From: Colwellia maritima
GTDB taxonomy: Bacteria; Pseudomonadota; Gammaproteobacteria; Enterobacterales; Alteromonadaceae
Assembly: GCF_022669015.1 (NCBI RefSeq)
Contig: NZ_JAKKSL010000003.1
Span: 186,001 to 250,000 of the forward strand
Direction of reading: 5' to 3'
DNA length: 64,000 nt
Below the pieces are notes generated by a model that saw only the letters and a program-made list of their open reading frames with translations, did not search any database and was not told the origin of the DNA. Each line of letters begins with the position of its first letter. Within the stretch, counting starts at the first letter, position 1. Below are positions 1 through 9,842 of this stretch, piece after piece. Position numbers and translations under genes: made by a program.

Positions 1-2
1 AC

Positions 3-761
3 AGACTGCGTACTTTGAACGTTTATTCACAAAAAACTGGCAAAGCTATACCACTATTTCAAGTAGCAACGTTTGCTCCTGTAAATCAATTTTCCGTTAT
101 ACACCATGAAGACATGTTTCGTACCATTAGCATTGAAGCTCGCAATAACAAAATGGCTGCTGAAGACTTAAAATTCGTTGTTGATGAGAAAATTCAAGCA
201 TTGGCTGCCGATTTACCTATTAACCACGAAATAGTATACGGGGGAGCAATTAAAGAATCTAAAGCAGCCCAAAAAGCGTTAAGTGCAAGTATGCCTATGG
301 TAATTGGTTTTATCTTAATATTGTTGGTTGCCCAATTTAATTCTTTCAGACAGGCTTCAATCATAACCCTCACTATGCCTTTGTCTTTTATTGGTGCAGT
401 TATTGGTTTATTAGTAATGCAGGCACCGTTTGGCTTTGTAGTAACCCTTGGTTTATATAGTTTAGCCGGGATTATTATTAACAATGCCATCGTACTTATT
501 GATCGAATTAAAATTGAAGGCCAAAGTGGTAAAACACCGTACCAAGCCTTAATTGATGCTTGTTTAGCTCGATTACGTCCTATTGCAATGACAACCATAA
601 CAACCGTAATGGGGTTATTGCCGCTGATTATTGGCCACGACCCCTTATTTTATGGCATGGCTAATGTTATTGCCTTTGGTTTAGGTATTGGCACCATATT
701 AACTCTGGCTGTAGTGCCTGTATTGTACTCATTATTGTATAAAATTAGCGCTCCATCTTAA
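3..761 (+). CDS. RND-family efflux permease, C-terminal part (5' end outside window)
   Basis: This is the last ~250 residues of an inner-membrane RND transporter (AcrB/MexB class), the proton-driven pump of a tripartite efflux system. The reading frame is open back to the window edge, so the true start lies upstream. The fragment shows a stretch of periplasmic domain followed by several hydrophobic helices. The conserved segment GIIINNAIVLIDRI, typical of the last transmembrane bundle, is followed by the RLRPIAMTTITTVMGLLPL signature shared by AcrB and MmpL pumps. No partner genes (adaptor, outer-membrane channel) lie downstream, so they are either upstream or elsewhere. Substrate cannot be told from this fragment. 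Confidence 0.9.
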   Translation, partial: RLRTLNVYSQKTGKAIPLFQVATFAPVNQFSVIHHEDMFRTISIEARNNKMAAEDLKFVVDEKIQALAADLPINHEIVYGGAIKESKAAQKALSASMPMVIGFILILLVAQFNSFRQASIITLTMPLSFIGAVIGLLVMQAPFGFVVTLGLYSLAGIIINNAIVLIDRIKIEGQSGKTPYQALIDACLARLRPIAMTTITTVMGLLPLIIGHDPLFYGMANVIAFGLGIGTILTLAVVPVLYSLLYKISAPS

Positions 762-819
762 TATGTTTTTTTAAATATAAATTGGTTATGCATTTCGATC
801 ATAAAAACGTAATATTCAC

Positions 820-881
820 TGTAGGGCGTAATTCAATGCGCCATCTCTGAATAGTCAGAATAAATTCTAACCTACATAGGC
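820..881 (+). repeat. Dispersed REP-like element, copy 1
   Basis: A ~60-bp element beginning TGTAGGGCGTAATT and ending in TCTAACCTACATAGGC. It has complementary ends (TGTAGG/CCTACA) and an internal hairpin (GGCG...CGCC, near 826-844). A closely related copy lies at 11049-11100 and shares GTCAGAATAAATTCTAACC exactly. It sits in the gap between the RND gene and the RDD gene. It could be a small mobile REP/MITE or a transcriptional hairpin; its function is unknown. Confidence 0.6.
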
Positions 882-968
882 GTATTTTAATTTCAAGATA
901 ACGCATTACTCTCTTAAACTTTGCGCATCTCTTTGTTAGACTATGGCAAAATTTTCTGAGCACTTTCT

Positions 969-1468
969 ATGACTTCAATTTCTGTTAACGAATTTCCCGC
1001 GCCGGCTTTCGTCGCCGTTTAGGTTCTTGGATTTATGACGTACTTATTGCCTTTGCTGTCTATATGGTTGCAGGTGCAATTGCATTTTTACTTTTTAATT
1101 TGCTAATAAAATTTGGTTTAATCAGTATGCAAAACTTTGAGCATCCCATAGATTTACAACGCTCTTCTATATTGTATAGCGTTCTAATTTACGGTCGGAA
1201 CATTGCTTGGGTGAGTTTTTTCTTTGTTTTCTTTTGGGCTAAAAGTGGTCAAACATTAGGAATGAAAGCTTGGCGGTTACGCGTTCAAAATCAAGATGGT
1301 ACGCGCATAAGTAAAATAACAGGAATAAAACGTTTATTACCTACATTATTGGGTTTAGGTAATTTAACCGTGATATTTGATCGTAAAAACAAACTGAGTT
1401 TGCAAGACAGACTAACTGACACAGAGGTTGTAGTATTGTCTTTAGAAGCAAACAAAGGCAGACTATAG
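969..1468 (+). pseudogene. RDD-family membrane protein, frameshifted near its start
   Basis: The start at 969 gives MTSISVNEFP and then runs into a stop at ~1020. A single missing C in the CCC run near 1000 restores the frame, giving a typical RDD beginning (AGFRRRLGSWIYDVLI) that continues to 1468. The restored protein is ~166 residues with two or three hydrophobic helices and the R-D-D-type arginine/aspartate residues, including YDVL early and a late RLTDTEVV. RDD proteins are small integral membrane proteins; some relatives have been linked to ion transport, but the role here is unknown. The gene converges on lptG with under 40 bp between them. The break lies in a homopolymer, so a sequencing indel is the likeliest cause. 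Confidence 0.75.
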
Positions 1469-1505
1469 TTGCCCGCGGCGCATAACTTTCTCGTTTATTG
1501 CTTTA

Positions 1506-2573
1506 TTACGCCGCCTTTTTATTCATAAAATACCAGGCTACACCTATAAATAATATACTTGGTGATAAAGCACCTATTATCGGGGGAAATTGATAAACTA
1601 GGCTCAACGACCCAAGTACTTCATTTGATACAAAAAATACAATTCCTGTGATAACCCCCATCATGATGCGTGCGCCCATGGAAACAGAACGAAGTGGTCC
1701 AAAAATAAAAGATAATGCCACCAATAACATTACTGCTACCGTTACGGGTTGTATGATTTTTCTCCAAAAAGCGAGTTGATAGCGGCTAGGATCTTGCCCA
1801 TTCGCCTGCAAATAATCTAAGTAATCGAGTAAACCTCGCACCGATAAGGATTCAGGTGTCACCGTAACCACACCCAACTTTTTAGGCGTTAGTGACGAGA
1901 TCCACTCTTGCGAGTCAACTGAAGAGGTGATGATTTCATTTTTATTTATCTTCGTATTAACTACACCAGACAACTTCCAGACCTTGCCTTGATATACAGC
2001 AGACTTAGCGCTAAGCCAACTATCGAGTTTTAATTCATCATTAAAGCGATATACTTCTACTTTTTTAAGCTGCCCTTGTTCTAATACCTCACCTATATTA
2101 ACAAAGTAATCACCATCTTTTGCCCAAACACCATTTTTGGCTGAAATTAAACTTCCACCCGAAATGGCTTGAGCACGAATCTCTCTAGCTGTTGCTTCAC
2201 CACTAGGTGCAAGCCATTCACCCACAGCCATTGAAACAAAAATAAGTAAAACAGCAGTTTTCATTACCGACTTAATAATATCTAACCGTGATAATCCGAC
2301 CGCTTGCATAACGACTAATTCACTATTACTTGCTAGCATGCCAATACCGATTAGCCCCCCAATTAGCGCTGACATTGGGAAAAAAACTTCAATATCGCGG
2401 GGTAAGGAATAAAGCACATAAAGCGCAGCATGTGATAAATCATAATCACCTCGCCCAACTGCCCGCATTTGTTCTACAAATTTAATAATACCACTAACGC
2501 TCACAAATACAGCCAAGGTTAAGAACGTTGTTGATGCCACAATACGACCGATATAAACATCTAATATCTTCAT
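1506..2573 (-). CDS. lptG: LPS export ABC transporter permease LptG
   Basis: LptG forms the inner-membrane LptB2FG complex with LptF and the ATPase LptB. The complex extracts lipopolysaccharide from the inner membrane and pushes it onto the LptC-LptA bridge. The 355-residue product matches the family length. It has the N-terminal helix starting MKILDVYIGRIVASTTF, two more helices by residue ~120, a long periplasmic beta-jellyroll domain (about 130-270) and three C-terminal helices. Its start overlaps the end of lptF by 4 bp, so the two are probably translationally coupled. The C-terminal order LptF then LptG is the usual one. Likely essential. Confidence 0.96.
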   Translation of the reverse strand: MKILDVYIGRIVASTTFLTLAVFVSVSGIIKFVEQMRAVGRGDYDLSHAALYVLYSLPRDIEVFFPMSALIGGLIGIGMLASNSELVVMQAVGLSRLDIIKSVMKTAVLLIFVSMAVGEWLAPSGEATAREIRAQAISGGSLISAKNGVWAKDGDYFVNIGEVLEQGQLKKVEVYRFNDELKLDSWLSAKSAVYQGKVWKLSGVVNTKINKNEIITSSVDSQEWISSLTPKKLGVVTVTPESLSVRGLLDYLDYLQANGQDPSRYQLAFWRKIIQPVTVAVMLLVALSFIFGPLRSVSMGARIMMGVITGIVFFVSNEVLGSLSLVYQFPPIIGALSPSILFIGVAWYFMNKKAA

Positions 2574-3736
2574 TCTTTTATATCTCGTACTTTATTATCA
2601 CTAGCAGTATTGCGCCTGAAACCTGGAAATTTCGCCTTAATTTTGCGCCCACTACTACGTTCTCTCATCAGCAAAATAATCCCCATAAATAACGCACTGA
2701 TATGTATAGGCCATAACCCTATATTCGAAGGTAAGGCTTGACGCTCCACACCCGATTTCATTGCTGTTAATAGCAAAAAATATCCCAAAAATAACATTAA
2801 CGGTAACATTTTAGCAAATTTACCTTGCCGAGGATTAACCACACTTAAAGGCACAGCAATCAGTGTTAAAATAATACAGGCAAGCGGAAAAGCAATACGC
2901 CATTGAATGGTGGCACTGTATTCAGGTGCCGAATCAGCATCTGGTGGGTTAAACAACTGGTGTGTAGGTAAAGCGCTTAATTTTCGATGTTTTTGTTCTA
3001 TTTCTTGATCTTGAATTTGAATATAATATTTATCAAAGGTAACCGCTTGAAATTCACCACTATTGGCGTCCTTGTGATAACGAATTCCTTGAGATAAGAC
3101 TAAGCGTTGCGACCCTGATTCTTCTTCAAATACTTGACCTTTTTTGGCATAAACTAAGCTCGAATTAATAATACTGTCATCCAGATGGTTTTCATCCGGT
3201 AACTGAGCTAAAAAAACTTTATCAAAACTATTATCATCACGGTGTTTATCATGAATAAAAACTACTGCTTTTTCATTACCCGTCTTCTGAAAACGTCCTG
3301 CAACTAAAGAGCTTAATCCTGAATCAGCAGCAAGTTTATCTTTCACTTGGTATTGATACTCTGATGCCATAGGCGCTAAATACAAAGTAAAAATACCGGT
3401 AAATATAGCGGTAACTAATGCTAATATTAACGTAACCCGTACTACATACCATTCACTGACACCACAAGCATGTAATACTGTCATTTCGTTGTCAGCATAG
3501 ATACGTCCGTAAGCTAGTAAGATTCCTAAAAAGAAACTTAGTGGCAACATCATGCCGCCCAAATCGGGTACTTTAAGCGCAATAAAGATCATAACCATTT
3601 GACCGGGTATGCTACCTTCTGAGGCATCACCTAAAACTCGAACAAATTTTTGGCTAATAAAAATGGTCATCAACACAAAAAATACTGCTAGCTGTGTTTT
3701 TGCCACTTCTTTTAATAAATAACGAAAAATGATCAC
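2570..3736 (-). CDS. lptF: LPS export ABC transporter permease LptF
   Basis: LptF is the second permease of the lipopolysaccharide exporter LptB2FGC. The product is 388 residues. Hydrophobic helices lie near residues 10-35, 55-80 and 95-120, the periplasmic domain spans about 130-270, and three helices lie near the end. The N-terminus MIIFRYLLKEVAKTQLAVFF is typical of the family. It is the promoter-proximal gene of the lptF-lptG pair and is transcribed away from pepA; the 220-bp gap (3737-3955) must hold both promoters. This divergent lptF/pepA arrangement is common in gammaproteobacteria. Confidence 0.96.
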   Translation of the reverse strand: MIIFRYLLKEVAKTQLAVFFVLMTIFISQKFVRVLGDASEGSIPGQMVMIFIALKVPDLGGMMLPLSFFLGILLAYGRIYADNEMTVLHACGVSEWYVVRVTLILALVTAIFTGIFTLYLAPMASEYQYQVKDKLAADSGLSSLVAGRFQKTGNEKAVVFIHDKHRDDNSFDKVFLAQLPDENHLDDSIINSSLVYAKKGQVFEEESGSQRLVLSQGIRYHKDANSGEFQAVTFDKYYIQIQDQEIEQKHRKLSALPTHQLFNPPDADSAPEYSATIQWRIAFPLACIILTLIAVPLSVVNPRQGKFAKMLPLMLFLGYFLLLTAMKSGVERQALPSNIGLWPIHISALFMGIILLMRERSSGRKIKAKFPGFRRNTASDNKVRDIKE

Positions 3737-3850
3737 AAAAAGATCCCATTAAAACTGTGTTTTTTCTGACAATTGACGAGTTTTTCTAGTAAACTTGCCG
3801 TTTTCATAACTAAACTATATAGTCAACAGCTAAGTTTAATTGATAAATAC

Positions 3851-3859
3851 TGCTATAAT
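3851..3859 (+). promoter_or_regulatory. Extended -10 promoter for pepA
   Basis: The sequence TGCTATAAT at 3851-3859 fits an extended -10 element (TG-N-TATAAT) about 97 bp upstream of the pepA start and pointing toward it. No good -35 is visible at 17 bp spacing, as expected for extended -10 promoters. pepA also has a strong ribosome-binding site (AAAGGAG) just before its ATG. Confidence 0.45.
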
Positions 3860-3955
3860 TATAGCCCTTAGCGATATCACTTGAATAGTTAAGAGTGCAA
3901 TTTTTTACTAATTTTAGCAAGTTATAGTCTCATTAAAAAGGTTAAAGGAGATCTC

Positions 3956-5464
3956 ATGGAGTTCAGTATAAAAAGCGGTAGTCCCGAAAAACAGCGTAGT
4001 GCCTGTATTGTGGTGGGTGTATTTGAACCTCGTCGCCTCAGTTCAACGGCTGAACAACTTGACGAAATTAGTGAAGGCTACATAAGTAACCTATTACGAA
4101 AAGGCGATTTAGAAGGTAAATCAGGACAGATGTTATTGTTGCATCATGTGCCAAATATTTTGAGTGAACGCGTATTACTTGTTGGCTGCGGTAAAGAACG
4201 TGAACTAGATGAACGTCAATATCGTCAAATAATCAAAAAAACAATTAACACCTTAAACGAAACCGGTTCAATGGAAGCGGTATGTTTCTTATCTGAGTTA
4301 CACGTTAAAGGTCGTGATACGTACTGGAAGGTTCGTCAAGCAGTAGAAGCAACACAAGATAGCTTATACAGTTTTAATAGCTTAAAAACTCATAAAGAAG
4401 AACCACGTAGACCTTTACGTAAAATAGTATTTAACGTGCCAACTCGTCGTGAATTACCTATTGGTGAGCGTGCAATTAGCCATGCATTAGCAATCTCCGA
4501 AGGAATAAGCACCTGTAAAAACGTAGCAAACATGCCACCTAACATTTGTAATCCTGCTTATTTAGCTGAACAAGCTAAAATTTTAGCAAATGATTACGAT
4601 AAAGTGTCTACCACGATTGTTGGTGAACAAGAAATGGAAAAACTAGGCATGGGCTCTTACTTAGCAGTTGGACGTGGTTCTGCTAATGAATCATTAATGA
4701 GTATTATGACTTACAAAGGTATTGATGATGATTCAAAACCGCTTGTTTTAGTAGGTAAAGGGCTCACGTTTGACAGTGGCGGAATCTCGTTAAAACCTGG
4801 CGCAGGTATGGACGAAATGAAATATGATATGGGTGGTGCAGCAGGGGTTTTAGGCGCCATGCATGCATTAGCCGAACTCGATTTACCAATTAATGTTATT
4901 GGTGTTTTAGCGGGTTGCGAAAATATGCCAAGCAGCAATGCTTACCGTCCTGGCGATATCCTTACAACGATGTCAGGCCAAACGGTTGAAGTACTTAATA
5001 CCGATGCTGAAGGTCGATTAGTTTTATGTGATGCATTAACTTATGTGGAACGCTATGATCCAGAAGCCGTAATTGACGTGGCAACGTTAACTGGTGCTTG
5101 TGTGGTTGCATTAGGAAAACATGCCACTGGCTTGTTAAGTTCTCACAACCCATTAGCGCATGAATTATTAAATGCGTCTGATCAAAGTGGCGATAGAGCT
5201 TGGCGCTTACCTTTATGGGACGATTACCAAGAACAATTAGAAAGCCCCTTTGCTGATATGGCAAATATAGGTGGTAAAGAAGCGGGTACCATTACCGCTG
5301 CTTGTTTCTTGGCACGTTTTACTAAAAAATATCATTGGGCACATCTTGATATTGCCGGTACCGCATGGCGAAGTGGTGGTAAAGATAAAGGCTCTACTGG
5401 TCGTCCGGTAAGCATGTTAACGCAATTTATGCTTAATCGTGCCGGTCAAGAGCAAGGCGAATAG
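3956..5464 (+). CDS. pepA: Leucyl aminopeptidase PepA (M17 family)
   Basis: A cytosolic M17 leucyl aminopeptidase that removes N-terminal residues from peptides using two metal ions. In E. coli PepA (XerA) also binds DNA and acts in Xer recombination and carAB control. The 502-residue length is standard. The metal and catalytic region is intact: [16 protein letters not shown] near residue 263, [11 protein letters not shown], and the M17 signature NTDAEGRL at residues 348-355. The start is supported by AAAGGAG 7 bp upstream. It heads a same-strand series pepA-holC-valS (gap 9 bp to holC), an arrangement conserved in many gammaproteobacteria. Confidence 0.97.
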   Translation: MEFSIKSGSPEKQRSACIVVGVFEPRRLSSTAEQLDEISEGYISNLLRKGDLEGKSGQMLLLHHVPNILSERVLLVGCGKERELDERQYRQIIKKTINTLNETGSMEAVCFLSELHVKGRDTYWKVRQAVEATQDSLYSFNSLKTHKEEPRRPLRKIVFNVPTRRELPIGERAISHALAISEGISTCKNVANMPPNICNPAYLAEQAKILANDYDKVSTTIVGEQEMEKLGMGSYLAVGRGSANESLMSIMTYKGIDDDSKPLVLVGKGLTFDSGGISLKPGAGMDEMKYDMGGAAGVLGAMHALAELDLPINVIGVLAGCENMPSSNAYRPGDILTTMSGQTVEVLNTDAEGRLVLCDALTYVERYDPEAVIDVATLTGACVVALGKHATGLLSSHNPLAHELLNASDQSGDRAWRLPLWDDYQEQLESPFADMANIGGKEAGTITAACFLARFTKKYHWAHLDIAGTAWRSGGKDKGSTGRPVSMLTQFMLNRAGQEQGE

Positions 5465-5473
5465 ATTAACCGC

Positions 5474-5938
5474 ATGCAAACACACGTAATGTTTTACCTT
5501 CTCGATGATGATAAGGAAAAAATAGACAAGCAAAACGCTGATACTAGCTCAGCGTTTTATCATGCCTGTTTGCAAGCGAGTTATTTTTATCGTCAAAATC
5601 AACGAGTATTTATTTACACGCAAGATAAGCAAAGTGCGGAACACGTAGACGAACTACTGTGGGCATTTGATAGTGACAGCTTTGTACCTCACAACTTATC
5701 AGGTGAAGGGCCAAAACAAGGTGCTGCAGTAGAAATTAGCGATCAGCCAATTCGTGGTCGTCGCTCTGTGTTAATAAATTTAACACCTACCGTGCCAGAC
5801 TTTGCTAACCAATTTCAATTTATTGTTGATTTTGTTCCTAGTGAAGAATCACTAAAACAGCAGGCAAGAGAGCGTTTTAAAGCCTATAGACAACGGGGCT
5901 TTAAAGTCGATAATCAGCCCGTAGCCTCGTCGCAATAA
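5474..5938 (+). CDS. holC: DNA polymerase III chi subunit HolC
   Basis: HolC (chi) is part of the DNA polymerase III clamp-loader complex and links it, with psi (HolD), to single-strand binding protein. The product has 154 residues, close to the family's ~147. It begins MQTHVMFYLLDDD and has the family's central pattern of a DELLWAFDSDSFVPH segment followed by GAAVEI and a FVPS-type strand near the end. Its place between pepA and valS, 9 bp after pepA, is the classic location of holC and strongly supports the call. Confidence 0.93.
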   Translation: MQTHVMFYLLDDDKEKIDKQNADTSSAFYHACLQASYFYRQNQRVFIYTQDKQSAEHVDELLWAFDSDSFVPHNLSGEGPKQGAAVEISDQPIRGRRSVLINLTPTVPDFANQFQFIVDFVPSEESLKQQARERFKAYRQRGFKVDNQPVASSQ

Positions 5939-5979
5939 TGTAAGCAAACTTACAATTCATAACTTTTATTTTTGAGAAC

Positions 5980-8838
5980 ATGATGGAAAAAACTTTCAAC
6001 CCAACCGACATTGAACAATCTCTTTATACTCACTGGGAAGAGCAAGGCTACTTTAGCCCTACCGGTGAAGGTGACAGCTATAGCATTGCTATTCCACCAC
6101 CTAATGTCACAGGCTCATTGCATATGGGTCATGCTTTTCAACAAACCATCATGGACACGTTAATTCGTTATCAACGTATGCAAGGTAAAAACACACTCTG
6201 GCAAACGGGTTGTGACCATGCAGGTATTGCCACACAAATGGTAGTAGAACGTAAAATTGCGGCCGAAGAAGACAAAACACGTCACGATTACGGTCGTGAA
6301 GGTTTTATCGATAAAATTTGGGAATGGAAAGAAGAATCAGGCGGTACAATCGGTAAACAAATGCGCCGTTTAGGTAACTCTATTGACTGGACACGCGAAC
6401 GTTTCACTATGGACGCAGGTATGTCTGAGGCCGTACAAGAAGTATTTGTACGTTTATTTGAAGATGACTTAATCTATCGTGGCAAGCGCCTTGTTAACTG
6501 GGATCCAAAATTCCACACTGCTATTTCTGATTTAGAAGTAGAAAATAAAGACAAAAAAGGTCACATGTGGTACTTACGTTACCCTCTAGCTGATGGCGCA
6601 AAAACTGCGGAAGGACTTGATTACTTAGTTGTGGCAACTACACGTCCAGAAACCATGCTAGGTGATACTGGCGTTGCTGTAAATCCTGAAGATCCGCGCT
6701 ATAAAGATTTAATTGGCAAAAAAGTTTTATTGCCATTAGTTAATCGTTTAATTCCTATTGTTGGTGATGAGCATGCCGATATGGAAAAAGGCACAGGTTG
6801 TGTAAAAATCACCCCTGCCCATGACTTTAACGATAATGAAGTAGGTAAACGTCACGCCTTACCTCAAATTAATATTTTAGACAAAAATGCAGCTATTTTA
6901 GCTGAAGCAGAAATTTACGATACCAAAGGTGAACTTTGTGATGCCTATAGTACCGCATTACCTAACGAATTCGCAGGTATGGACAGATTTGTCGCTCGGA
7001 AGGAAATTGTGGCAAAGTTTGACGAACTTGGCTTGTTAGTTGAAGTAAAAGATCATGATTTAGTTGCCCCTTATGGCGACCGTTCTGGTGTGATCATCGA
7101 GCCATTATTAACTGACCAATGGTATGTACGTGTTGAAAAATTGGCAGGTCCTGCCGTTGACGCAGTTAAAGATGGTCAAATTGAATTTGTACCTAAACAG
7201 TATGAAAATTTATATTTTTCGTGGATGCGTGATATTCAAGACTGGTGTATATCACGTCAATTATGGTGGGGACATCGTATTCCGGCATGGTATGACGACA
7301 GTGGTAAAGTCTATGTTGGACGCACAGAAGCCGAAGTACGCGCTAACAATAATATTACAGATGATATCAATCTTAAACAAGATGATGACGTACTTGATAC
7401 TTGGTTCTCCTCTGCCCTATGGACTTTCTCAACTTTAGGTTGGCCAAAAGAGACTGACGATTTAAAAACCTTTCATCCTACCGATGTATTAGTGACAGGT
7501 TTTGATATTATTTTCTTCTGGGTTGCCCGTATGATCATGATGACCATGCACTTTAACAAAGATGAAAATGGTAAAGCGCAAATACCGTTTAAAAAGATTT
7601 ACATGACAGGCCTTATTCGTGATGAAAATGGCGATAAAATGAGTAAATCTAAAGGTAACGTTATCGATCCTTTAGATATGATTGATGGTATTTCACTAGA
7701 TGATTTACTGAAAAAACGTACTGGCAACATGATGCAACCAAAACTTGCCAAGAAAATTGAAACACTCACTAAAAAAGAATTTCCTAACGGAATTGAAGCA
7801 CACGGCACGGATGCTTTACGTTTCACTTTGACCTCTGTTGCGACAACAGGTCGTGATATTAGTCGGGATATGAAGCGTTTAGAAGGTTACCGTAACTTTA
7901 CCAATAAGTTATGGAATGCAAGCCGTTATGTATTAATGAATACTGAAGAATTTGATTGTGGTTCAAAAGGTGGTGAGCTTGAGTTTTCATTGGCTGATCG
8001 TTGGATTATCGGCCAATTTGAACAAACAGTAAAAACCGTACATGAAGCATTTGATACCTTCCGTTTTGATTTAGCATCACAAGCCTTATATGAATTTACT
8101 TGGAATCAATTCTGCGATTGGTATTTAGAATTAACTAAACCAGTATTATTCAAAGGCAATGAAGCACAGCAACGTGGTACACGTCATACCTTAGTCAATG
8201 TATTAGAAGCTTTATTACGTTTAATGCACCCTATTATGCCATTTATTACTGAAACCATTTGGCAACGGGTTCAACCATTAAGCGACTTCGAAAAAACTAA
8301 CGACTCAATCATGGTGCAAGCATTCCCACAATTTAATGCGGAAAAATGCGATCAACAAGCTATTGACGATTTGGAGTGGGTTAAACAATTTATCATTGCT
8401 ATTCGTAATATTCGTGGTGAAATGGATATAGCCCCGAGCAAATCATTACCGGTTTTACTGAAAAATGTCAGCGAAAGCGATCAACGTCGTTTAGCTGAAA
8501 ACGAACAATTTTTAAGTTCATTAGCAAAACTTGAAAGCATAACGGTACTTGATGAAGGAGAACAAGGACCTGCTTCAGCGTCTGCCGTTGTAGGTGATTT
8601 AACGGTATTAATACCTATGGTCGGGCTAATCGACAAAGAAGCTGAAATTGCACGCTTAGATAAAGCGATTGAAAAATTAGACAAAGACGCCTCAAAAACA
8701 CGAGGAAAGTTAGCCAATGAAAACTTTGTTAGTAAAGCGCCTGCGGCCGTAATTGAAAAAGAACAAGCCAAACTAAGTGAGGTAGAATCGACATTAACTA
8801 AATTACGTGACCAAAAAACACAAATTGCTGCACTGTAA
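5980..8838 (+). CDS. valS: Valyl-tRNA synthetase
   Basis: A class I aminoacyl-tRNA synthetase that charges tRNA-Val and edits misactivated threonine. At 952 residues it is full length. It shows the HIGH-type motif HMGH at residues 48-51 after PPPNVTGSL, and KMSKS at 553-557. The editing domain carries [21 protein letters not shown]-terminal coiled coil (last ~65 residues, rich in K/E/L) is typical of ValS. Two ATG codons begin the frame (5980 and 5983), and either could be used. It closes the pepA-holC-valS series; a hairpin follows at 8868-8915. Confidence 0.98.
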   Translation: MMEKTFNPTDIEQSLYTHWEEQGYFSPTGEGDSYSIAIPPPNVTGSLHMGHAFQQTIMDTLIRYQRMQGKNTLWQTGCDHAGIATQMVVERKIAAEEDKTRHDYGREGFIDKIWEWKEESGGTIGKQMRRLGNSIDWTRERFTMDAGMSEAVQEVFVRLFEDDLIYRGKRLVNWDPKFHTAISDLEVENKDKKGHMWYLRYPLADGAKTAEGLDYLVVATTRPETMLGDTGVAVNPEDPRYKDLIGKKVLLPLVNRLIPIVGDEHADMEKGTGCVKITPAHDFNDNEVGKRHALPQINILDKNAAILAEAEIYDTKGELCDAYSTALPNEFAGMDRFVARKEIVAKFDELGLLVEVKDHDLVAPYGDRSGVIIEPLLTDQWYVRVEKLAGPAVDAVKDGQIEFVPKQYENLYFSWMRDIQDWCISRQLWWGHRIPAWYDDSGKVYVGRTEAEVRANNNITDDINLKQDDDVLDTWFSSALWTFSTLGWPKETDDLKTFHPTDVLVTGFDIIFFWVARMIMMTMHFNKDENGKAQIPFKKIYMTGLIRDENGDKMSKSKGNVIDPLDMIDGISLDDLLKKRTGNMMQPKLAKKIETLTKKEFPNGIEAHGTDALRFTLTSVATTGRDISRDMKRLEGYRNFTNKLWNASRYVLMNTEEFDCGSKGGELEFSLADRWIIGQFEQTVKTVHEAFDTFRFDLASQALYEFTWNQFCDWYLELTKPVLFKGNEAQQRGTRHTLVNVLEALLRLMHPIMPFITETIWQRVQPLSDFEKTNDSIMVQAFPQFNAEKCDQQAIDDLEWVKQFIIAIRNIRGEMDIAPSKSLPVLLKNVSESDQRRLAENEQFLSSLAKLESITVLDEGEQGPASASAVVGDLTVLIPMVGLIDKEAEIARLDKAIEKLDKDASKTRGKLANENFVSKAPAAVIEKEQAKLSEVESTLTKLRDQKTQIAAL

Positions 8839-9355
8839 CCTAATTTAGTTAAAAACCTGCCAATAATCCCGCCTTTATATAATATCAATAGCAAAGTATC
8901 GATATTATAGGCGGGGTAATTAAAGTAAGTACTCGCATTTTATTCAACCAGAATCCCCTTATAACAATAAATGTTTATTTTCTAAATTAAGATTTTTATT
9001 AAGTATAAAAAATATTGAACTATTTCAATTTTTTATAAAGCAAATTAAAAATACCTGTGCTAATATCTAATTGCGTTGAGTTTTTGTGTTGCGGATGAAG
9101 GTTGATACTAACTTTTGTTTTAGATTTACCGGGTACTAATGTACTTGTTTATTCTTAACAAATGGATTTAGGCAATACAGACTGATTGTTTGTTCCAAAT
9201 ACGGTTTGTTACGAATATGGTTTGTTTCCTTCCTCTTCCTGTACTACTTATGGTAGAGGGCATTTACTCGGGTAAAAACGGTGTTAAATTGTGCTGAATA
9301 TTTCTAGCAAAAACACCACATTAATATTATTTTATGACTACGGGAAAATGTAAGT
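8839..9355. other. 517-bp gene-free region: valS tail and cold-shock gene leader
   Basis: No gene is visible here. At 8868-8915 there is a long inverted repeat (CCCGCC...GGCGGG with ATAATATC/GATATTAT inside) but no T-tract, so it is at best a weak terminator or mRNA-stability hairpin. The rest is very A+T-rich. The part next to the csp gene probably contains its promoter and a long 5' untranslated leader, as is usual for cspA-type genes; a short possible hairpin (CCTCT...AGAGG, ~9232-9260) lies in it. No exact cold-box match was identified. Confidence 0.5.
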
Positions 9356-9565
9356 ATGTCTGATACAGTTACTGGTAAAGTTAAATTTTTCAACGAAACT
9401 AAAGGTTTCGGTTTTATAGAACAAGAAAATGGTCCTGACGTGTTTGTTCACTTCAGCGCTATCTCTGGAGACGGTTTCCGTACTCTAGCTGACGGTCAAG
9501 CAGTAACATTTACTGTTAAACAAGGTCAAAAAGGCCCTGAAGCAGAAAACGTTCTAGCTGTATAA
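9356..9565 (+). CDS. Cold-shock domain protein (CspA family)
   Basis: A 69-residue single cold-shock domain protein that binds single-stranded RNA/DNA and acts as an RNA chaperone. It begins [20 protein letters not shown], containing RNP1 (KGFGFI), and has RNP2 (VFVHFSAI) soon after, with the expected length for a CspA/CspD-like protein. Several paralogues usually exist per genome, so the exact csp letter cannot be assigned. It stands alone with a long A+T-rich leader and a strong terminator just behind it, consistent with a short, highly expressed monocistronic mRNA. Confidence 0.95.
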   Translation: MSDTVTGKVKFFNETKGFGFIEQENGPDVFVHFSAISGDGFRTLADGQAVTFTVKQGQKGPEAENVLAV

Positions 9566-9583
9566 GTTTTAAACTTATAAGCG

Positions 9584-9624
9584 AAAAAAGCGAGGAATGA
9601 GTTAAACTCTTTCTTCGCTTTTTT
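9584..9624 (+). terminator. Rho-independent terminator after the csp gene
   Basis: An 18-bp stem pairs 9584-9601 with 9607-9624 (16 Watson-Crick pairs, one G-T and one T-T mismatch) with loop TTAAA. The 3' arm ends in a T run. It begins 18 bp after the csp stop codon. Confidence 0.9.
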
Positions 9625-9667
9625 GTATCTGGCGTTTGATCTATTCTGACGTTTGTTCTATTTAGAT

Positions 9668-9841
9668 TTATACCAATCTCAGCAATTTCTACGTATAAAA
9701 TAGATCACTTAATTAATGGAACTGGTATTAATCTTTCGCCCGCTTCGTTATGCCGGGTTCAAACTAAATACCACAGCAAAAAAAACGCTACCGATTATCA
9801 CCACTAGCGTTTATTACTGTATTATTTCAGTTGGTATAATC
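9668..9841. repeat. MITE-like element with TTATACCAA ends
   Basis: The left end is TTATACCAATCTCA at 9668-9681 and the right end, read in reverse, is GATTATACCAACTGAA (~9827-9842). This gives imperfect inverted ends around a ~174-bp non-coding insert between the csp and ribBX genes. The left end sequence recurs exactly at 19373-19386. The element is probably a small non-autonomous mobile repeat. The ribBX terminator lies inside it. Confidence 0.45.
9778..9812 (-). terminator. Terminator of the ribBX transcript
   Basis: Read on the minus strand, an 8-bp stem (AAACGCTA at 9783-9790 pairing with 9805-9812) is followed by eight Ts (the A run at 9778-9785). It lies ~30 bp past the ribBX stop codon. 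Confidence 0.8.
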
Positions 9842-9842
9842 G

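Noticed and set aside
7599..7826. Minus-strand frame inside valS
   Set aside because: Shadow of the valS coding strand with no ribosome-binding site or recognisable product; similar shadows opposite pepA, ribBX, sulP, glmE and topB were also left out.
8868..8915. Rho-independent terminator after valS
   Set aside because: The stem is strong but no T-tract follows on either strand; described only as an inverted repeat.
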